Shown here one piece after another: positions 27,051 through 35,877 of a DNA stretch of 64,000 bases. The position numbers and the translations under genes were made by a program. Numbering within the stretch: the first letter of the stretch is position 1; every line of letters begins with the position of its first letter. A model generated the notes under the pieces. It saw only the letters and a program-made list of their open reading frames with translations, was not told where the DNA came from and did not search any database. Source of the DNA: Acetivibrio cellulolyticus CD2 (GTDB taxonomy: Bacteria > Bacillota > Clostridia > Acetivibrionales > Acetivibrionaceae); contig NZ_JH556659.1 of the NCBI RefSeq assembly GCF_000179595.2, positions 657,867 through 721,866 of the forward strand, read 5' to 3'.

Positions 27051-28262
27051 TCAAAATGAACTGAGTTTATTTTTGGCATCTACGCGCCTATTCAACATTT
27101 CTATCATTGCAAACATGAGTACGAGTATACTGCCGGTGAAGAAAGGCATAAGTGAATATCCTATTTTTGATGCAAAAATACCAAACAGTGGGGGCATAAA
27201 TGTACTCCCAACATATGCACATGCCATTTGCACACCCATAATTGACTGAGAATATTCCGCCCCAAAGTTTGCCGGAGTTTCATGTAACAAGCTTGGGTAA
27301 ATTGGTGCGCAGCCTATTCCTGTCAATATCAAGCCAATTAATGAAGTAACCTGCCCAAATGGCAGCATAATCATTAGTATGCCAGATGCCAGTAGAACTT
27401 CTCCTAAATGAATTATCTGCCTGTTATTCATCTTAAGTGTAATAAATCCTGATAAAAATCTGCCAAAGGTAATGCCAAAAAAGAAAAGAGATGCCCATTT
27501 TGCCGCTGTTTCTACCTGAATTCCATGGGCCATGACCATAAAGCTGCTTCCCCACAGGCCTGTTGTTGATTCTATGGAACAGTAGCAGAAGAATGCTACT
27601 AATGCTTGTTTCGCTCCAGGCAGTTTCAAAAGGTCTTTTTTACTTATGATTTTATGTTCGTGTGCTATTTCACCGGATTGTTCTTTATTGGGGTGAAGCT
27701 TATTAAGTGAAGCTGCTTTTTTCCAAAATGGCAAGCTGGCAATTAATATTACAACAAGAGTAAACTGAATAATTGCTACCGCGCGATAACCTGATTGAAA
27801 GAAATATCCTCGTTCCAAGAAATAAGACATGATGATTGGACCGGTCATAGCTCCAACACCCCAAAAACAATGAAGCCAGCTCATATGCTTTGCTTTATAG
27901 TTAAGTGCGATAAAATTATTAAGAGCAGCATCTACCGAACCAGCCCCAAGTCCTAACGGAATTGCAAACAGGCAGAGCTGATAAAACTCACTACTTACCG
28001 AAAATCCCAGTAATGCTCCAGCTGTTATCAATACACTAATGGAGGTAACCAAGCCGGTTCCAAACTTTCGAATAACCTTATCACTAAATAAGCTTGATAC
28101 AATTGTTCCTCCAGCAATAATCATAGAAATAATCCCAGCATATGAGATTGGTACCTCCATATTGGGATACATGGATGGCCATGCTGAGCCAAGCAATGAA
28201 TCCGGTAATCCTAGACTGATAAATGCTAAATAAATTATGATAAGTAAAATTGTTAATACCAT
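27051..28262 (-). CDS. Major facilitator superfamily transporter
   Basis: The 403-residue protein has 12 predicted membrane helices in two halves and a loop 2-3 motif of the SDKVIRKFG type. It resembles the fucose permease-like branch of the MFS, which often carries sugars, but the substrate cannot be read from the sequence. The gene overlaps the end of the ROK regulator by 10 bases, so the two are co-transcribed and the regulator probably controls the transporter in response to its substrate. Confidence 0.85.
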   Translation of the reverse strand: MVLTILLIIIYLAFISLGLPDSLLGSAWPSMYPNMEVPISYAGIISMIIAGGTIVSSLFSDKVIRKFGTGLVTSISVLITAGALLGFSVSSEFYQLCLFAIPLGLGAGSVDAALNNFIALNYKAKHMSWLHCFWGVGAMTGPIIMSYFLERGYFFQSGYRAVAIIQFTLVVILIASLPFWKKAASLNKLHPNKEQSGEIAHEHKIISKKDLLKLPGAKQALVAFFCYCSIESTTGLWGSSFMVMAHGIQVETAAKWASLFFFGITFGRFLSGFITLKMNNRQIIHLGEVLLASGILMIMLPFGQVTSLIGLILTGIGCAPIYPSLLHETPANFGAEYSQSIMGVQMACAYVGSTFMPPLFGIFASKIGYSLMPFFTGSILVLMFAMIEMLNRRVDAKNKLSSF

Positions 28263-29269
28263 TCTGCTATTACCCCTTTTCTCTCTAATTCACTGAGTGC
28301 TATTTGTGTCATTCCACATTCAAAGTCCTTTTCCAGGTTTTTTTCAAATTGAATATATGGTGAAAACTTTCCCTGAAGGAGTTCTTGTACCCGTAACACT
28401 AAATTTTCAAAGATCTCCTCTGTCAAAAAGTCTCCATAGAACACAATGCATTCCGGTGCCAGTATGCAACTGCATACAACAGCAATTTGGCTAAACATAA
28501 GAACTATTTCTGCCGGATTATCATAATCCACTTCATTCCAGGCGGGCTTTAGAGGTATCCAGCCAACTTCACCGGCAAAGTTTTTACGTCCCTTGTATAT
28601 GTCCCCATTTATAACAATACCTGCTCCTGGGCCATAGACTCGTGGATAATAAAGTCCAACTACAGTATGTAATCTTTCAGTATTTTGACGTGCATAATAT
28701 CCAAAGACGGTAGCATTGATATCATTTTCGTAGAGCACCGGTACCCCGTACTTTTCTTTATAATGAGATAAGAATTTGTCCCCTACGATACCAGGATAAT
28801 CATGCACATAAATAACACCATTTTCCTCTGCACCGGGAAGACCGAATACTATTGAACAAATGTTTTCATGAGTTTTAAAAGCAGACTCTATCCATGTATC
28901 AAAAGTATCTGTAACAACATTTGAATAATATCCCTTTTTGCGATCTATGCATTCTCCGAATGAATTAATAATCAACATGTTAAAAAGATTCTGATAATTA
29001 TCTTGATGTCCGTAAATGATGATTGCTTTTCTATAGTTTCCGTCATAAACATATTGCTTTGAAGGTCTCCCCCCATTTGATGGAATTTCATCACCTTTTA
29101 TTACTTCACCTGCAGAAACCATTTCACTAATCAGCGAATTAACAGTGACTACACTTAATTTGGTTAATGTAGACAATTCAGGTTTCGTAGCTTTTCTACG
29201 CTCTTTTAAGACTTGTCTTAAGATATTCTTATTTATCTCTTTCATTTGTGTTCGATCTGCTTTTAACAA
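28253..29269 (-). CDS. ROK-family transcriptional regulator
   Basis: An N-terminal winged helix-turn-helix (residues about 12-62, with TKPELSTLTKLSVVTVNSLISEM) is joined to a ROK sugar-sensing fold. The kinase-type ATP motif DxGGT near the start of the ROK domain is missing. So is the usual CxCGxxGCxE zinc motif; only the FAGEVGW lead-in remains. It should therefore be a pure regulator of NagC/XylR type with a divergent sensor site. The start is TTG at 29269, with AAGGGGTG upstream. A 36-base symmetric element lies 52 bases upstream (29321-29356) and is a likely operator. Confidence 0.85.
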   Translation of the reverse strand: MLKADRTQMKEINKNILRQVLKERRKATKPELSTLTKLSVVTVNSLISEMVSAGEVIKGDEIPSNGGRPSKQYVYDGNYRKAIIIYGHQDNYQNLFNMLIINSFGECIDRKKGYYSNVVTDTFDTWIESAFKTHENICSIVFGLPGAEENGVIYVHDYPGIVGDKFLSHYKEKYGVPVLYENDINATVFGYYARQNTERLHTVVGLYYPRVYGPGAGIVINGDIYKGRKNFAGEVGWIPLKPAWNEVDYDNPAEIVLMFSQIAVVCSCILAPECIVFYGDFLTEEIFENLVLRVQELLQGKFSPYIQFEKNLEKDFECGMTQIALSELERKGVIAEWY

Positions 29270-29320
29270 TTATTGCACCCCTTTTGATTAGTCTGCATGA
29301 TGTAATTATCAAAATGCAAA

Positions 29321-29356
29321 CTTAATACAACAACTTTATAAAGTTGATATATTAAG
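29321..29356. promoter_or_regulatory. Palindromic candidate operator of the ROK regulator
   Basis: CAACTTTATAAAGTTG (29331-29346) is a perfect 16-base palindrome. It is flanked symmetrically by CTTAATA (29321-29327) and TATTAAG (29350-29356), with 3-base gaps on each side. The position, upstream of the regulator-transporter pair, fits autoregulation. No T-tract follows, so it is not a terminator. Confidence 0.6.
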
Positions 29357-29452
29357 TGTACGCTAACTTGTAATAAAAGTCAAACACTGCAAAAGGAACT
29401 TTGTATGGAGTTTCGCTTAAATATAAAATTAAGAAAGGATAATAAACTCTAA

Positions 29453-29505
29453 AATTAGAGTGTCGAGGCTTTTATTTCTAAGTGCTTCGACACTCTAATT
29501 ATTTT
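29453..29505. terminator. Terminator downstream of the minus-strand PilZ gene
   Basis: AATTAGAGTGTCGAGGC pairs with GCTTCGACACTCTAATT (one G-T pair) with A-rich and T-rich flanks. It lies 34 bases beyond the PilZ stop and can work in either direction. Confidence 0.75.
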
Positions 29506-29538
29506 TAAAAAATAGCTGATTTTGTTTTTGAATAAGAT

Positions 29539-30162
29539 CTAACTTAACTCCTTGAACTTCCTTATAGATTCTTCCTGTTCTTTCTTAAGCAGCACCAAGT
29601 ATTTCTTTAGGAGGTTAGGAGTATGTACATCCGTATAGACGATTTTAAGACCATACTCGTAATTATAGGTATCCTTTACCTTCCTGATTATAGTGGCTTT
29701 AAGATTAATTGTAACACCTGCACCTGCGTGTATTTCAAATTTAAGCTCTTGGTATAAAGGAAAGTCAGCTTTTGAGAATATCATCATACCACTATAGCTG
29801 ATGTTCTTAACTATAGCAAGATGCTTCTTTTGCGATTCTCCAATTCTTGCTTCGGCGTAAAGTGATACAGGAAATCTTACAAACAGTCTTTTGTTTGTAG
29901 TTGTTTCGTAATTATCGATTTTTATTTCAATTGTATTTTCATCTTTGTCCAAATTCAAAATTGTACAACTTGAAATATAAATCTCGTTTTCCAATTCTGA
30001 CCCGAGTACCAAAGGGTCTCCTTGCGAACAATTGAGAAGTGTTATATCTTCAACAGGCTTTACTAGTATTACTTCGTTTCGAGAGTCCAGTACCAGACTT
30101 TTAAACAGCTTTGTTCCGGAGAAATGACGAACAGATACAATGTCTCCTGTCTTAATTTCCAT
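29539..30162 (-). CDS. Second PilZ-domain protein (YcgR-like)
   Basis: The 207-residue protein has the same plan as the one at 22185-22802: a YcgR-type N-terminal domain and a PilZ domain carrying RLFVRFPV and NISYSGM. The ATG at 30162 follows GGAGTGA and gives the same start as the paralogue (MEIKTGDIVSVRHFSG), so an upstream in-frame start is rejected. It should bind c-di-GMP. The target is unknown. Confidence 0.86.
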   Translation of the reverse strand: MEIKTGDIVSVRHFSGTKLFKSLVLDSRNEVILVKPVEDITLLNCSQGDPLVLGSELENEIYISSCTILNLDKDENTIEIKIDNYETTTNKRLFVRFPVSLYAEARIGESQKKHLAIVKNISYSGMMIFSKADFPLYQELKFEIHAGAGVTINLKATIIRKVKDTYNYEYGLKIVYTDVHTPNLLKKYLVLLKKEQEESIRKFKELS

Positions 30163-30400
30163 TAATATCACTCCATTACTATTATTGAAGTAAAATGCGT
30201 GAAAAGTCATATTCGTGCCATTAAGATCAAAATAAAAGAGAAAGCTTATAAATTAATAATATATCATAAAATCATTTATAACAAGATAAAAAATAAAAAT
30301 AAAAATATGCAAAAAACGACAAAAAATCATTTTATAAAATAATAACATATTGCAGCAATGGTTGCAAGTAAAATGGTAGAATATACCTATAAAAAATATG

Positions 30401-30429
30401 TTGACAAAATATTTATAAGCCTGTATAAT
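30401..30429 (+). promoter_or_regulatory. Consensus promoter of the tRNA-Gly pair
   Basis: TTGACA at 30401-30406, 17 bases, and TATAAT at 30424-30429 match the consensus exactly. The first tRNA begins 21 bases after the -10 box. Confidence 0.9.
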
Positions 30430-30450
30430 TACTTTTGCAATTGTTGATAT

Positions 30451-30525
30451 GCGGGTTTAACTCAGCGGTAGAGTGTCACCTTGCCAAGGTGAAAGTCGCG
30501 AGTTCAAATCTCGTAACCCGCTCCA
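30451..30525 (+). tRNA. tRNA-Gly (anticodon GCC)
   Basis: A full cloverleaf can be drawn: acceptor GCGGGTT with AACCCGC, anticodon stem TCACC/GGTGA with loop TTGCCAA, T-loop GTTCAAATC. The CCA end is encoded. Confidence 0.96.
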
Positions 30526-30567
30526 AAAAAATGTAGGATAATTGTTGGATTAATTCCTACATTATAT

Positions 30568-30641
30568 GCGGGTGTAGTTCAATGGTAGAACATCAGCCTT
30601 CCAAGCTGATTGCGTGGGTTCGATTCCCATCACCCGCTCCA
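30568..30641 (+). tRNA. tRNA-Gly (anticodon TCC)
   Basis: Cloverleaf with acceptor GCGGGTG/CACCCGC, anticodon stem TCAGC/GCTGA around loop CTTCCAA, and T-arm GGTTCGATTCC. CCA is encoded. It lies 42 bases after the first tRNA-Gly on the same transcript. Confidence 0.96.
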
Positions 30642-30648
30642 TTTGAAG

Positions 30649-30680
30649 AGTCGTATGAGTATTTATTCGTACGGCTTTTC
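30649..30680 (+). terminator. Terminator after the tRNA-Gly pair
   Basis: AGTCGTATG pairs with CGTACGGCT (G-T pairs included), followed by TTTTC. It lies 7 bases after the second tRNA. Confidence 0.65.
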
Positions 30681-30899
30681 TGTTATATATACTCTGTTTC
30701 ATAAGAAGCGAGTTATGCTTTTCGAAATTATACCATTTTTGTTCGAGATATTTTTATTGGAATAAAAATTTAATATGTTATAATAATTGTGGATTAGGTT
30801 ATCATTAATTGGTGTTTCAGGAGAACTTAATTTTATTGCTAAATGTAGATTTTTGAAATGCCTTGGAACAATAGATTTTTATTTAGGGGGAATTTGATG

Positions 30900-31832
30900 A
30901 TGTTTTCTGTTACTTTAAGGGAAGTCATGGATGAATTTCAGCTTGAGGATATATCTAGCTGCAAAAGGATTGATGACATTGTAATTACTTCATCTGATAT
31001 AAACCGTCCTGGTCTTCAGCTTGTTGGTTATCTGGAGTACTTTGGAACAGATAGAATTCAGATTATAGGGAAAGTTGAAACTACATACCTTGCGGCTATG
31101 TCATCTGAGGAAAGGTATTCTCGTTTGGATGAATTCTTCAAATGCGGCTTCCCATGTATGGTTGTTGCAAGGGGATTGGATGTTTTCCCCGAGATGATAG
31201 ATGTATCACGCAAGTATGAAATACCTATCCTTAGGACTAATGATATTACTTCGAGGTTTTTAAGCGGAGTTATAAGGTACCTCAATGTGCAGTTGGCTCC
31301 AAGGATAACCAAGCATGGAGTATTTGTTGAAGTATATGGGGAAGGTATTTTGATACTGGGAGAAAGCGGAGTTGGTAAAAGTGAAACTGCCCTTGAGCTT
31401 GTAAAAAGAGGGCATAGACTTGTAGCTGATGACGTTGTTGAGATAAGGAGAGTGTCCGATAAATCGCTTGTTGGTACAGCACCTGATATCATTAGGCACT
31501 TTATTGAAATAAGAGGGATAGGAATCCTCGATGTTAAGAATCTTTATGGAGTTGGATCTGTAAAGGTTACTGAAAATATAAATTTGGTTATTCAGTTGGA
31601 ATTCTGGGATGAAAAGAAGAACTATGACCGTTTGGGTTTGGTAGATGAGTATACGGATATTCTTGGTATAAATGTGCCTTGCCTTATTATTCCAGTAAGG
31701 CCAGGAAGAAATTTGGCTATAATAGCTGAGGTCGCAGCAATGAATAACAGACAGAAGAAAATGGGTTATAATGCTGCTAAGGTTTTAAATGAGAGGGTTC
31801 TAGGGGAAATTAACAAGGCGACACAGGAATAG
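30900..31832 (+). CDS. hprK: HPr kinase/phosphorylase
   Basis: HprK phosphorylates HPr on Ser46 at high energy status and removes the phosphate when inorganic phosphate rises, controlling carbon catabolite repression. The 310-residue protein shows the Walker A loop GESGVGKS (residues 154-161), the EIRGIGILDV segment and the C-terminal RPGRNLA motif. AGGGGGA supports ATG 30897 or 30900; the second has better spacing. Its target HPr is encoded at 38895 at the end of the same gene cluster. Confidence 0.96.
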   Translation: MFSVTLREVMDEFQLEDISSCKRIDDIVITSSDINRPGLQLVGYLEYFGTDRIQIIGKVETTYLAAMSSEERYSRLDEFFKCGFPCMVVARGLDVFPEMIDVSRKYEIPILRTNDITSRFLSGVIRYLNVQLAPRITKHGVFVEVYGEGILILGESGVGKSETALELVKRGHRLVADDVVEIRRVSDKSLVGTAPDIIRHFIEIRGIGILDVKNLYGVGSVKVTENINLVIQLEFWDEKKNYDRLGLVDEYTDILGINVPCLIIPVRPGRNLAIIAEVAAMNNRQKKMGYNAAKVLNERVLGEINKATQE

Positions 31833-31895
31833 GTTTTGCATAGTTTAGAGTGAAAAAGGTCTTTATTTAGATAAAGTACAATTGGAGGGTACAAA

Positions 31896-32621
31896 TTGAA
31901 ATTTGTTGTAGACACACATACTCACACTGTAGCGAGTGGACACGCATACAGTACCGTACAGGAAATGGCGAGGGAAGCGGCGGTTAATGGTATAGAGATG
32001 TTTGCTGTTACTGACCATGGTCCTGCAATGAAGGGCGCACCGTATTTTTATCATTTTAGTAACTTAAGGTCAATTCCGGAAGTATTATATGGGGTAAGGG
32101 TATTAAAAGGTGTAGAGGCTAATATTGTGGATTATGATGGAAATGTAGATATGCCTGATGATTATTTGAGAAGGCTTGATTTTGTTATGGCAAGTTTTCA
32201 TGATATATGTATAACACCAGGTTCAAAGGAACAACACACAAATGCGTATATTAACCTTTTGAAAAATCCATATATTGATGCTATAGCACATCCCGGTACT
32301 CCTCAGTTTGAGGTGGATATTGAAGAAGTTGTTTCGGCTGCTAGAGAATATGGAAAATTCATTGAGATTAATAACCACTCATTTATGGTCAGAGCTGGTT
32401 GTGAAGAAAATTGCAGGAATTTTGCCATTGAGTGCAAGAAAAAGGGTGTAAAAATAGTATGCGGAAGCGATGCTCACATAAGTTTTGAGGTAGGTAAGTT
32501 TGACAGAGTGGAAAGGCTTTTAGATGAGATTGGAATGCCTGAAAGTCTTGTTATGAATATTTCAGTATCTAATTTTAATGAATTTATTGAGAATAAAAGG
32601 AAAAGAATAAGAAAAGGATAA
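31896..32621 (+). CDS. PHP-domain phosphoesterase (YcdX-like)
   Basis: The N-terminal DTHTHT (residues 6-11) and later TDHG, SFHD, AHPG and GSDAH motifs are the metal ligands of a PHP-fold hydrolase. The 241-residue length matches stand-alone phosphatases of the YcdX type, which bind three zinc or manganese ions; the natural substrate is not known. The start is TTG with GGAGGG. It sits between hprK and murB, a position I recall as common in clostridia. Confidence 0.85.
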   Translation: MKFVVDTHTHTVASGHAYSTVQEMAREAAVNGIEMFAVTDHGPAMKGAPYFYHFSNLRSIPEVLYGVRVLKGVEANIVDYDGNVDMPDDYLRRLDFVMASFHDICITPGSKEQHTNAYINLLKNPYIDAIAHPGTPQFEVDIEEVVSAAREYGKFIEINNHSFMVRAGCEENCRNFAIECKKKGVKIVCGSDAHISFEVGKFDRVERLLDEIGMPESLVMNISVSNFNEFIENKRKRIRKG

Positions 32622-32718
32622 CGCTATCTATTCTATAAAGCATTTGAACAAAGTAAAATATAATAGATAAATATAAATAATATGGCATATGCCGGCTAAA
32701 AGTAAGGGGCTGGAATTA

Positions 32719-33633
32719 TTGGAAAAAGAAATGTTTTTAGAACTTCTTGAGAATCTGGTAGGGAAGGAAAACATAAAAGTTGATGAACCCATGAAAAGGC
32801 ATACATCCTTTAAAATCGGCGGTCCTGCAGATTTATTGATTACACCTGCTTCAGTGTCCCAGTTAGGTGAATTAATTAAGTTATGTAATAGACAAAATCT
32901 GCCGATTTTTATTATGGGAAATGGAACAAATCTGCTTGTGTCCGACAAGGGCATTAGAGGGGTTGTAATTAAGATATATGATAATTTGAATGGCTATACA
33001 GTAAAGGAAGATTGCATTGAGGCTTATGGTGGTATATTACTCTCTAAGCTTTCCGGTATTGCTCTTGAAAATGAGTTGGCCGGGTTGGAATTCGCATCGG
33101 GCATACCCGGGACCTTAGGCGGTGCAGTTGCTATGAATGCAGGAGCTTATGGTGGTGAAATAAAAGATGTGGTTATTGAGACGGAATTTATTGATAAAGA
33201 TGGAGATATAAAAGTCTTAAGGGGCGATGAACATCAATTTGGCTATAGGACCAGTTTTATACAAAAACAATCAGGAATTGTGGTTAGATCCATTATTAAG
33301 CTGAAAAAGGGTGATAAAACATCTATTAAGACATTGATTGATGATCTTACAGGGAGACGAAAGGATAAACAACCCTTGGAGATGCCCAGTGCCGGCAGTG
33401 TTTTTAAAAGGCCTGAAGGTTATTTTGCCGGAAAGTTGATTGAAGACTGTGGACTTAGGGGATATTCCATAGGTGGCGCCCAGGTGTCCGATAAACACTG
33501 CGGATTTATTGTAAATACGGGAAATGCTACATCAAAGGATATAATGGATTTGATCAGCCATATACAGAAAACTGTTAAGGATAAGTTTAATGCTGAACTG
33601 CAAACAGAGATAAGGATTGTTGGAGATTACTAG
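32719..33633 (+). CDS. murB: UDP-N-acetylenolpyruvoylglucosamine reductase
   Basis: MurB reduces UDP-GlcNAc-enolpyruvate to UDP-MurNAc with FAD and NADPH, the second committed step of peptidoglycan synthesis. The protein shows [39 protein letters not shown] and the catalytic-Ser region [10 protein letters not shown] (type II MurB). I prefer the TTG at 32719, which has AAGGGG upstream and gives a 304-residue protein starting MEKEMF, as in Bacillus. The ATG at 32689 lacks a ribosome binding site. Confidence 0.94.
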   Translation: MEKEMFLELLENLVGKENIKVDEPMKRHTSFKIGGPADLLITPASVSQLGELIKLCNRQNLPIFIMGNGTNLLVSDKGIRGVVIKIYDNLNGYTVKEDCIEAYGGILLSKLSGIALENELAGLEFASGIPGTLGGAVAMNAGAYGGEIKDVVIETEFIDKDGDIKVLRGDEHQFGYRTSFIQKQSGIVVRSIIKLKKGDKTSIKTLIDDLTGRRKDKQPLEMPSAGSVFKRPEGYFAGKLIEDCGLRGYSIGGAQVSDKHCGFIVNTGNATSKDIMDLISHIQKTVKDKFNAELQTEIRIVGDY

Positions 33634-33675
33634 TTAGAAGTATATTTATTTTTAGTTAACTATTAGGAGGTACAA

Positions 33676-34551
33676 ATGAGGTTCTTGATAATTACGGGGG
33701 TTTCGGGGGCAGGTAAAAGTTTGGTTGTTAAGTATTTGGAGGACTTAGGCTTCTTTTGTGTTGATAATTTACCCCCGGTATTGATACCTAAATTTGCGGA
33801 GATTTGTGTTCAAAGCAGGGGAAAGATAAACAAGATAGCATTGGTCATTGACATTAGGGGGGGAGAACTTTTTAATGCCTTATTCCCTGAACTAAATGCT
33901 TTAAAGGAATCTGGTTTATCTTATGAGATATTGTTTCTTGAGGCTTCAGATAAAGTTCTTATTAAAAGATTTAAAGAGAGCAGAAGGATTCACCCTCTCG
34001 CGCCTGAAGGACGATTGATGAAAGGTATAAATCAGGAAAGGGAGCTTTTAAGGGAAATAAAGCGAATTGCAACCTATATAGTGGATACCTCAAACTTAAC
34101 ACCAAGACAGCTTAAGGAAGAAATATCCAATATATTTGTCGAAGGTAAGAAATTTGAAGGAATGATAATTAATATAATATCCTTCGGATTTAAGTATGGA
34201 ATCCCTATTGATTGTGATCTGGTATTTGATGTAAGATTCATACCAAATCCGTATTACATTGACAGCATGAGAAGGTTGTCGGGAAAAAGTGACGCGGTTA
34301 GGGAATATGTACTGGGTTTTAATGAGACAATAGGTTTTTTATCTAAACTTTATGATATGCTTGAGTTTTTGATTCCAAGTTATGTAAAGGAAGGCAAGTC
34401 GCAGCTTGTTGTAGGTATTGGTTGTACAGGAGGAAGGCATAGATCGGTTGCGATTTCAGAAGCTTTATTTGCCTTTCTTTCAGGAAAAGAACATAGGGTA
34501 GTTATAGAACATAGGGATATAGAAAAGGATGGCAAGGGGGCCAAAAAATGA
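33676..34551 (+). CDS. rapZ: RapZ/YvcJ-family P-loop nucleotide-binding protein
   Basis: The N-terminal Walker A is GVSGAGKS (residues 8-15). The C-terminal domain carries the conserved [12 protein letters not shown] motif. In E. coli RapZ is an RNA-binding adaptor controlling glmS; in Bacillus YvcJ hydrolyses GTP and its role is unclear. The 291-residue length is standard. AGGAGG is upstream, and the end overlaps the next gene by four bases. Confidence 0.93.
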   Translation: MRFLIITGVSGAGKSLVVKYLEDLGFFCVDNLPPVLIPKFAEICVQSRGKINKIALVIDIRGGELFNALFPELNALKESGLSYEILFLEASDKVLIKRFKESRRIHPLAPEGRLMKGINQERELLREIKRIATYIVDTSNLTPRQLKEEISNIFVEGKKFEGMIINIISFGFKYGIPIDCDLVFDVRFIPNPYYIDSMRRLSGKSDAVREYVLGFNETIGFLSKLYDMLEFLIPSYVKEGKSQLVVGIGCTGGRHRSVAISEALFAFLSGKEHRVVIEHRDIEKDGKGAKK

Positions 34552-35840
34552 GGCTTCTCAATTTAATAAGATTTAATAATAAAAGGCGTATATATTTATT
34601 ATTAGATCTTGCAGGGAGTTTCGACATATTATTGGGAATGTTTCTGGTTTTAAGATATCGTGATATTCTGGATTTGGCTTTATCAGTAATACTGATATTA
34701 GTAGGTTGTACCTTAATTTATCCGTCAATTCGGCATTTTATAAATATTTCTAAGAGCCATCTAAAAGGTAGCTCGTCAAAGATTTCAAATAATCAAACAA
34801 ATGAAAATGATTTTATCAGCAAAAAGATGCTTGCAAAAGGTCCCAAAATTGTTGTAATCGGAGGGGGAACAGGACTCTCAACTATGCTTAGAGGTTTAAA
34901 GGTTTTTAGCTCAAATCTTACTGCTATTGTCACAGTAGCGGATGATGGCGGTGGGTCAGGAGTTTTAAGACAAGACCTTGGTATGCTGCCACCGGGGGAT
35001 ATACGTAACTGTATTCTGGCGCTTGCAGATACGGAGCCTGTTATGGAAAAGTTGCTGCAGTACAGGTTTAAGGATGGAATGCTGAAAGGTCAAAGTTTTG
35101 GGAACCTCTTCCTTGCTGCTATGGATGGGATATCTGACAGTTTTGAAGAGGCAGTGAAAAAAATGAGCGATGTACTTGCTGTTACGGGAAGAGTTTTACC
35201 TGTTACACTTCAGGATGTAAAACTATGTGCAGAACTTGAAGATGGCTATCTTGTAAAAGGGGAGTCAAGAATTGGCAAGCATAACAGTTTCCATAGGGGA
35301 AAAATAAAAAGTGTATATTTAGAGCCCATATTGATTAAGCCTTTGCAAGAAGCTATAGACTCAATTCTTGAAGCAGATATGATTGTACTTGGGCCTGGGA
35401 GCCTTTATACCAGCATAATTCCAAACCTCCTTGTTCCGGGAATTGGCGATGCTATTAGAAAATCCAATGCAATAAAGGCGTATGTGTGTAATGTTATGAC
35501 ACAACCGGGAGAAACAGAGGATTATAGTGTATCAGACCATGTAAAGGCGATTGAAAAGCATTCATATAAAGGCATAATTGAGTATTGTATTGTTAATTCT
35601 GCAGAGATTCCAGATAGCCTTAAGAAAAAATATTATGAAGATGGTGCAACTACCGTAAAGGTTGATGCAGAAGCATTGGAAAGGCAAGGGATAAAAGTTA
35701 TTGATGATGATTTTGTTTGTATAAATAACAATTATATTAGACATGATACTAAAAGACTTTCGAAAATAATTATAAATCTTTGTGAAAATAATTGCACTAA
35801 CGAAGAAAAAAAGGATTCATTTACTATCACGAGTGCCTAG
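34548..35840 (+). CDS. yvcK: YvcK-family (gluconeogenesis factor) protein with N-terminal membrane helices
   Basis: YvcK/CofD-like proteins bind UDP-sugars and are needed for growth and shape on gluconeogenic carbon. Residues about 105-405 hold the family core, beginning [17 protein letters not shown] and [11 protein letters not shown], with a later GPGSLYTSI block. Residues 1-100 add two predicted membrane helices (about 14-35 and 42-62) that the 317-residue Bacillus protein lacks. The start overlaps rapZ by four bases. The extended N-terminus suggests membrane attachment. Confidence 0.92.
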   Translation: MRLLNLIRFNNKRRIYLLLDLAGSFDILLGMFLVLRYRDILDLALSVILILVGCTLIYPSIRHFINISKSHLKGSSSKISNNQTNENDFISKKMLAKGPKIVVIGGGTGLSTMLRGLKVFSSNLTAIVTVADDGGGSGVLRQDLGMLPPGDIRNCILALADTEPVMEKLLQYRFKDGMLKGQSFGNLFLAAMDGISDSFEEAVKKMSDVLAVTGRVLPVTLQDVKLCAELEDGYLVKGESRIGKHNSFHRGKIKSVYLEPILIKPLQEAIDSILEADMIVLGPGSLYTSIIPNLLVPGIGDAIRKSNAIKAYVCNVMTQPGETEDYSVSDHVKAIEKHSYKGIIEYCIVNSAEIPDSLKKKYYEDGATTVKVDAEALERQGIKVIDDDFVCINNNYIRHDTKRLSKIIINLCENNCTNEEKKDSFTITSA

Positions 35841-35877
35841 CAGTAAAGGTAGCAAGCTAATAAAAGGAGGATATGAT

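Noticed and set aside
27019..27249. 76-codon plus-strand frame
   Set aside because: It is antisense to the MFS transporter and encodes no recognisable protein.
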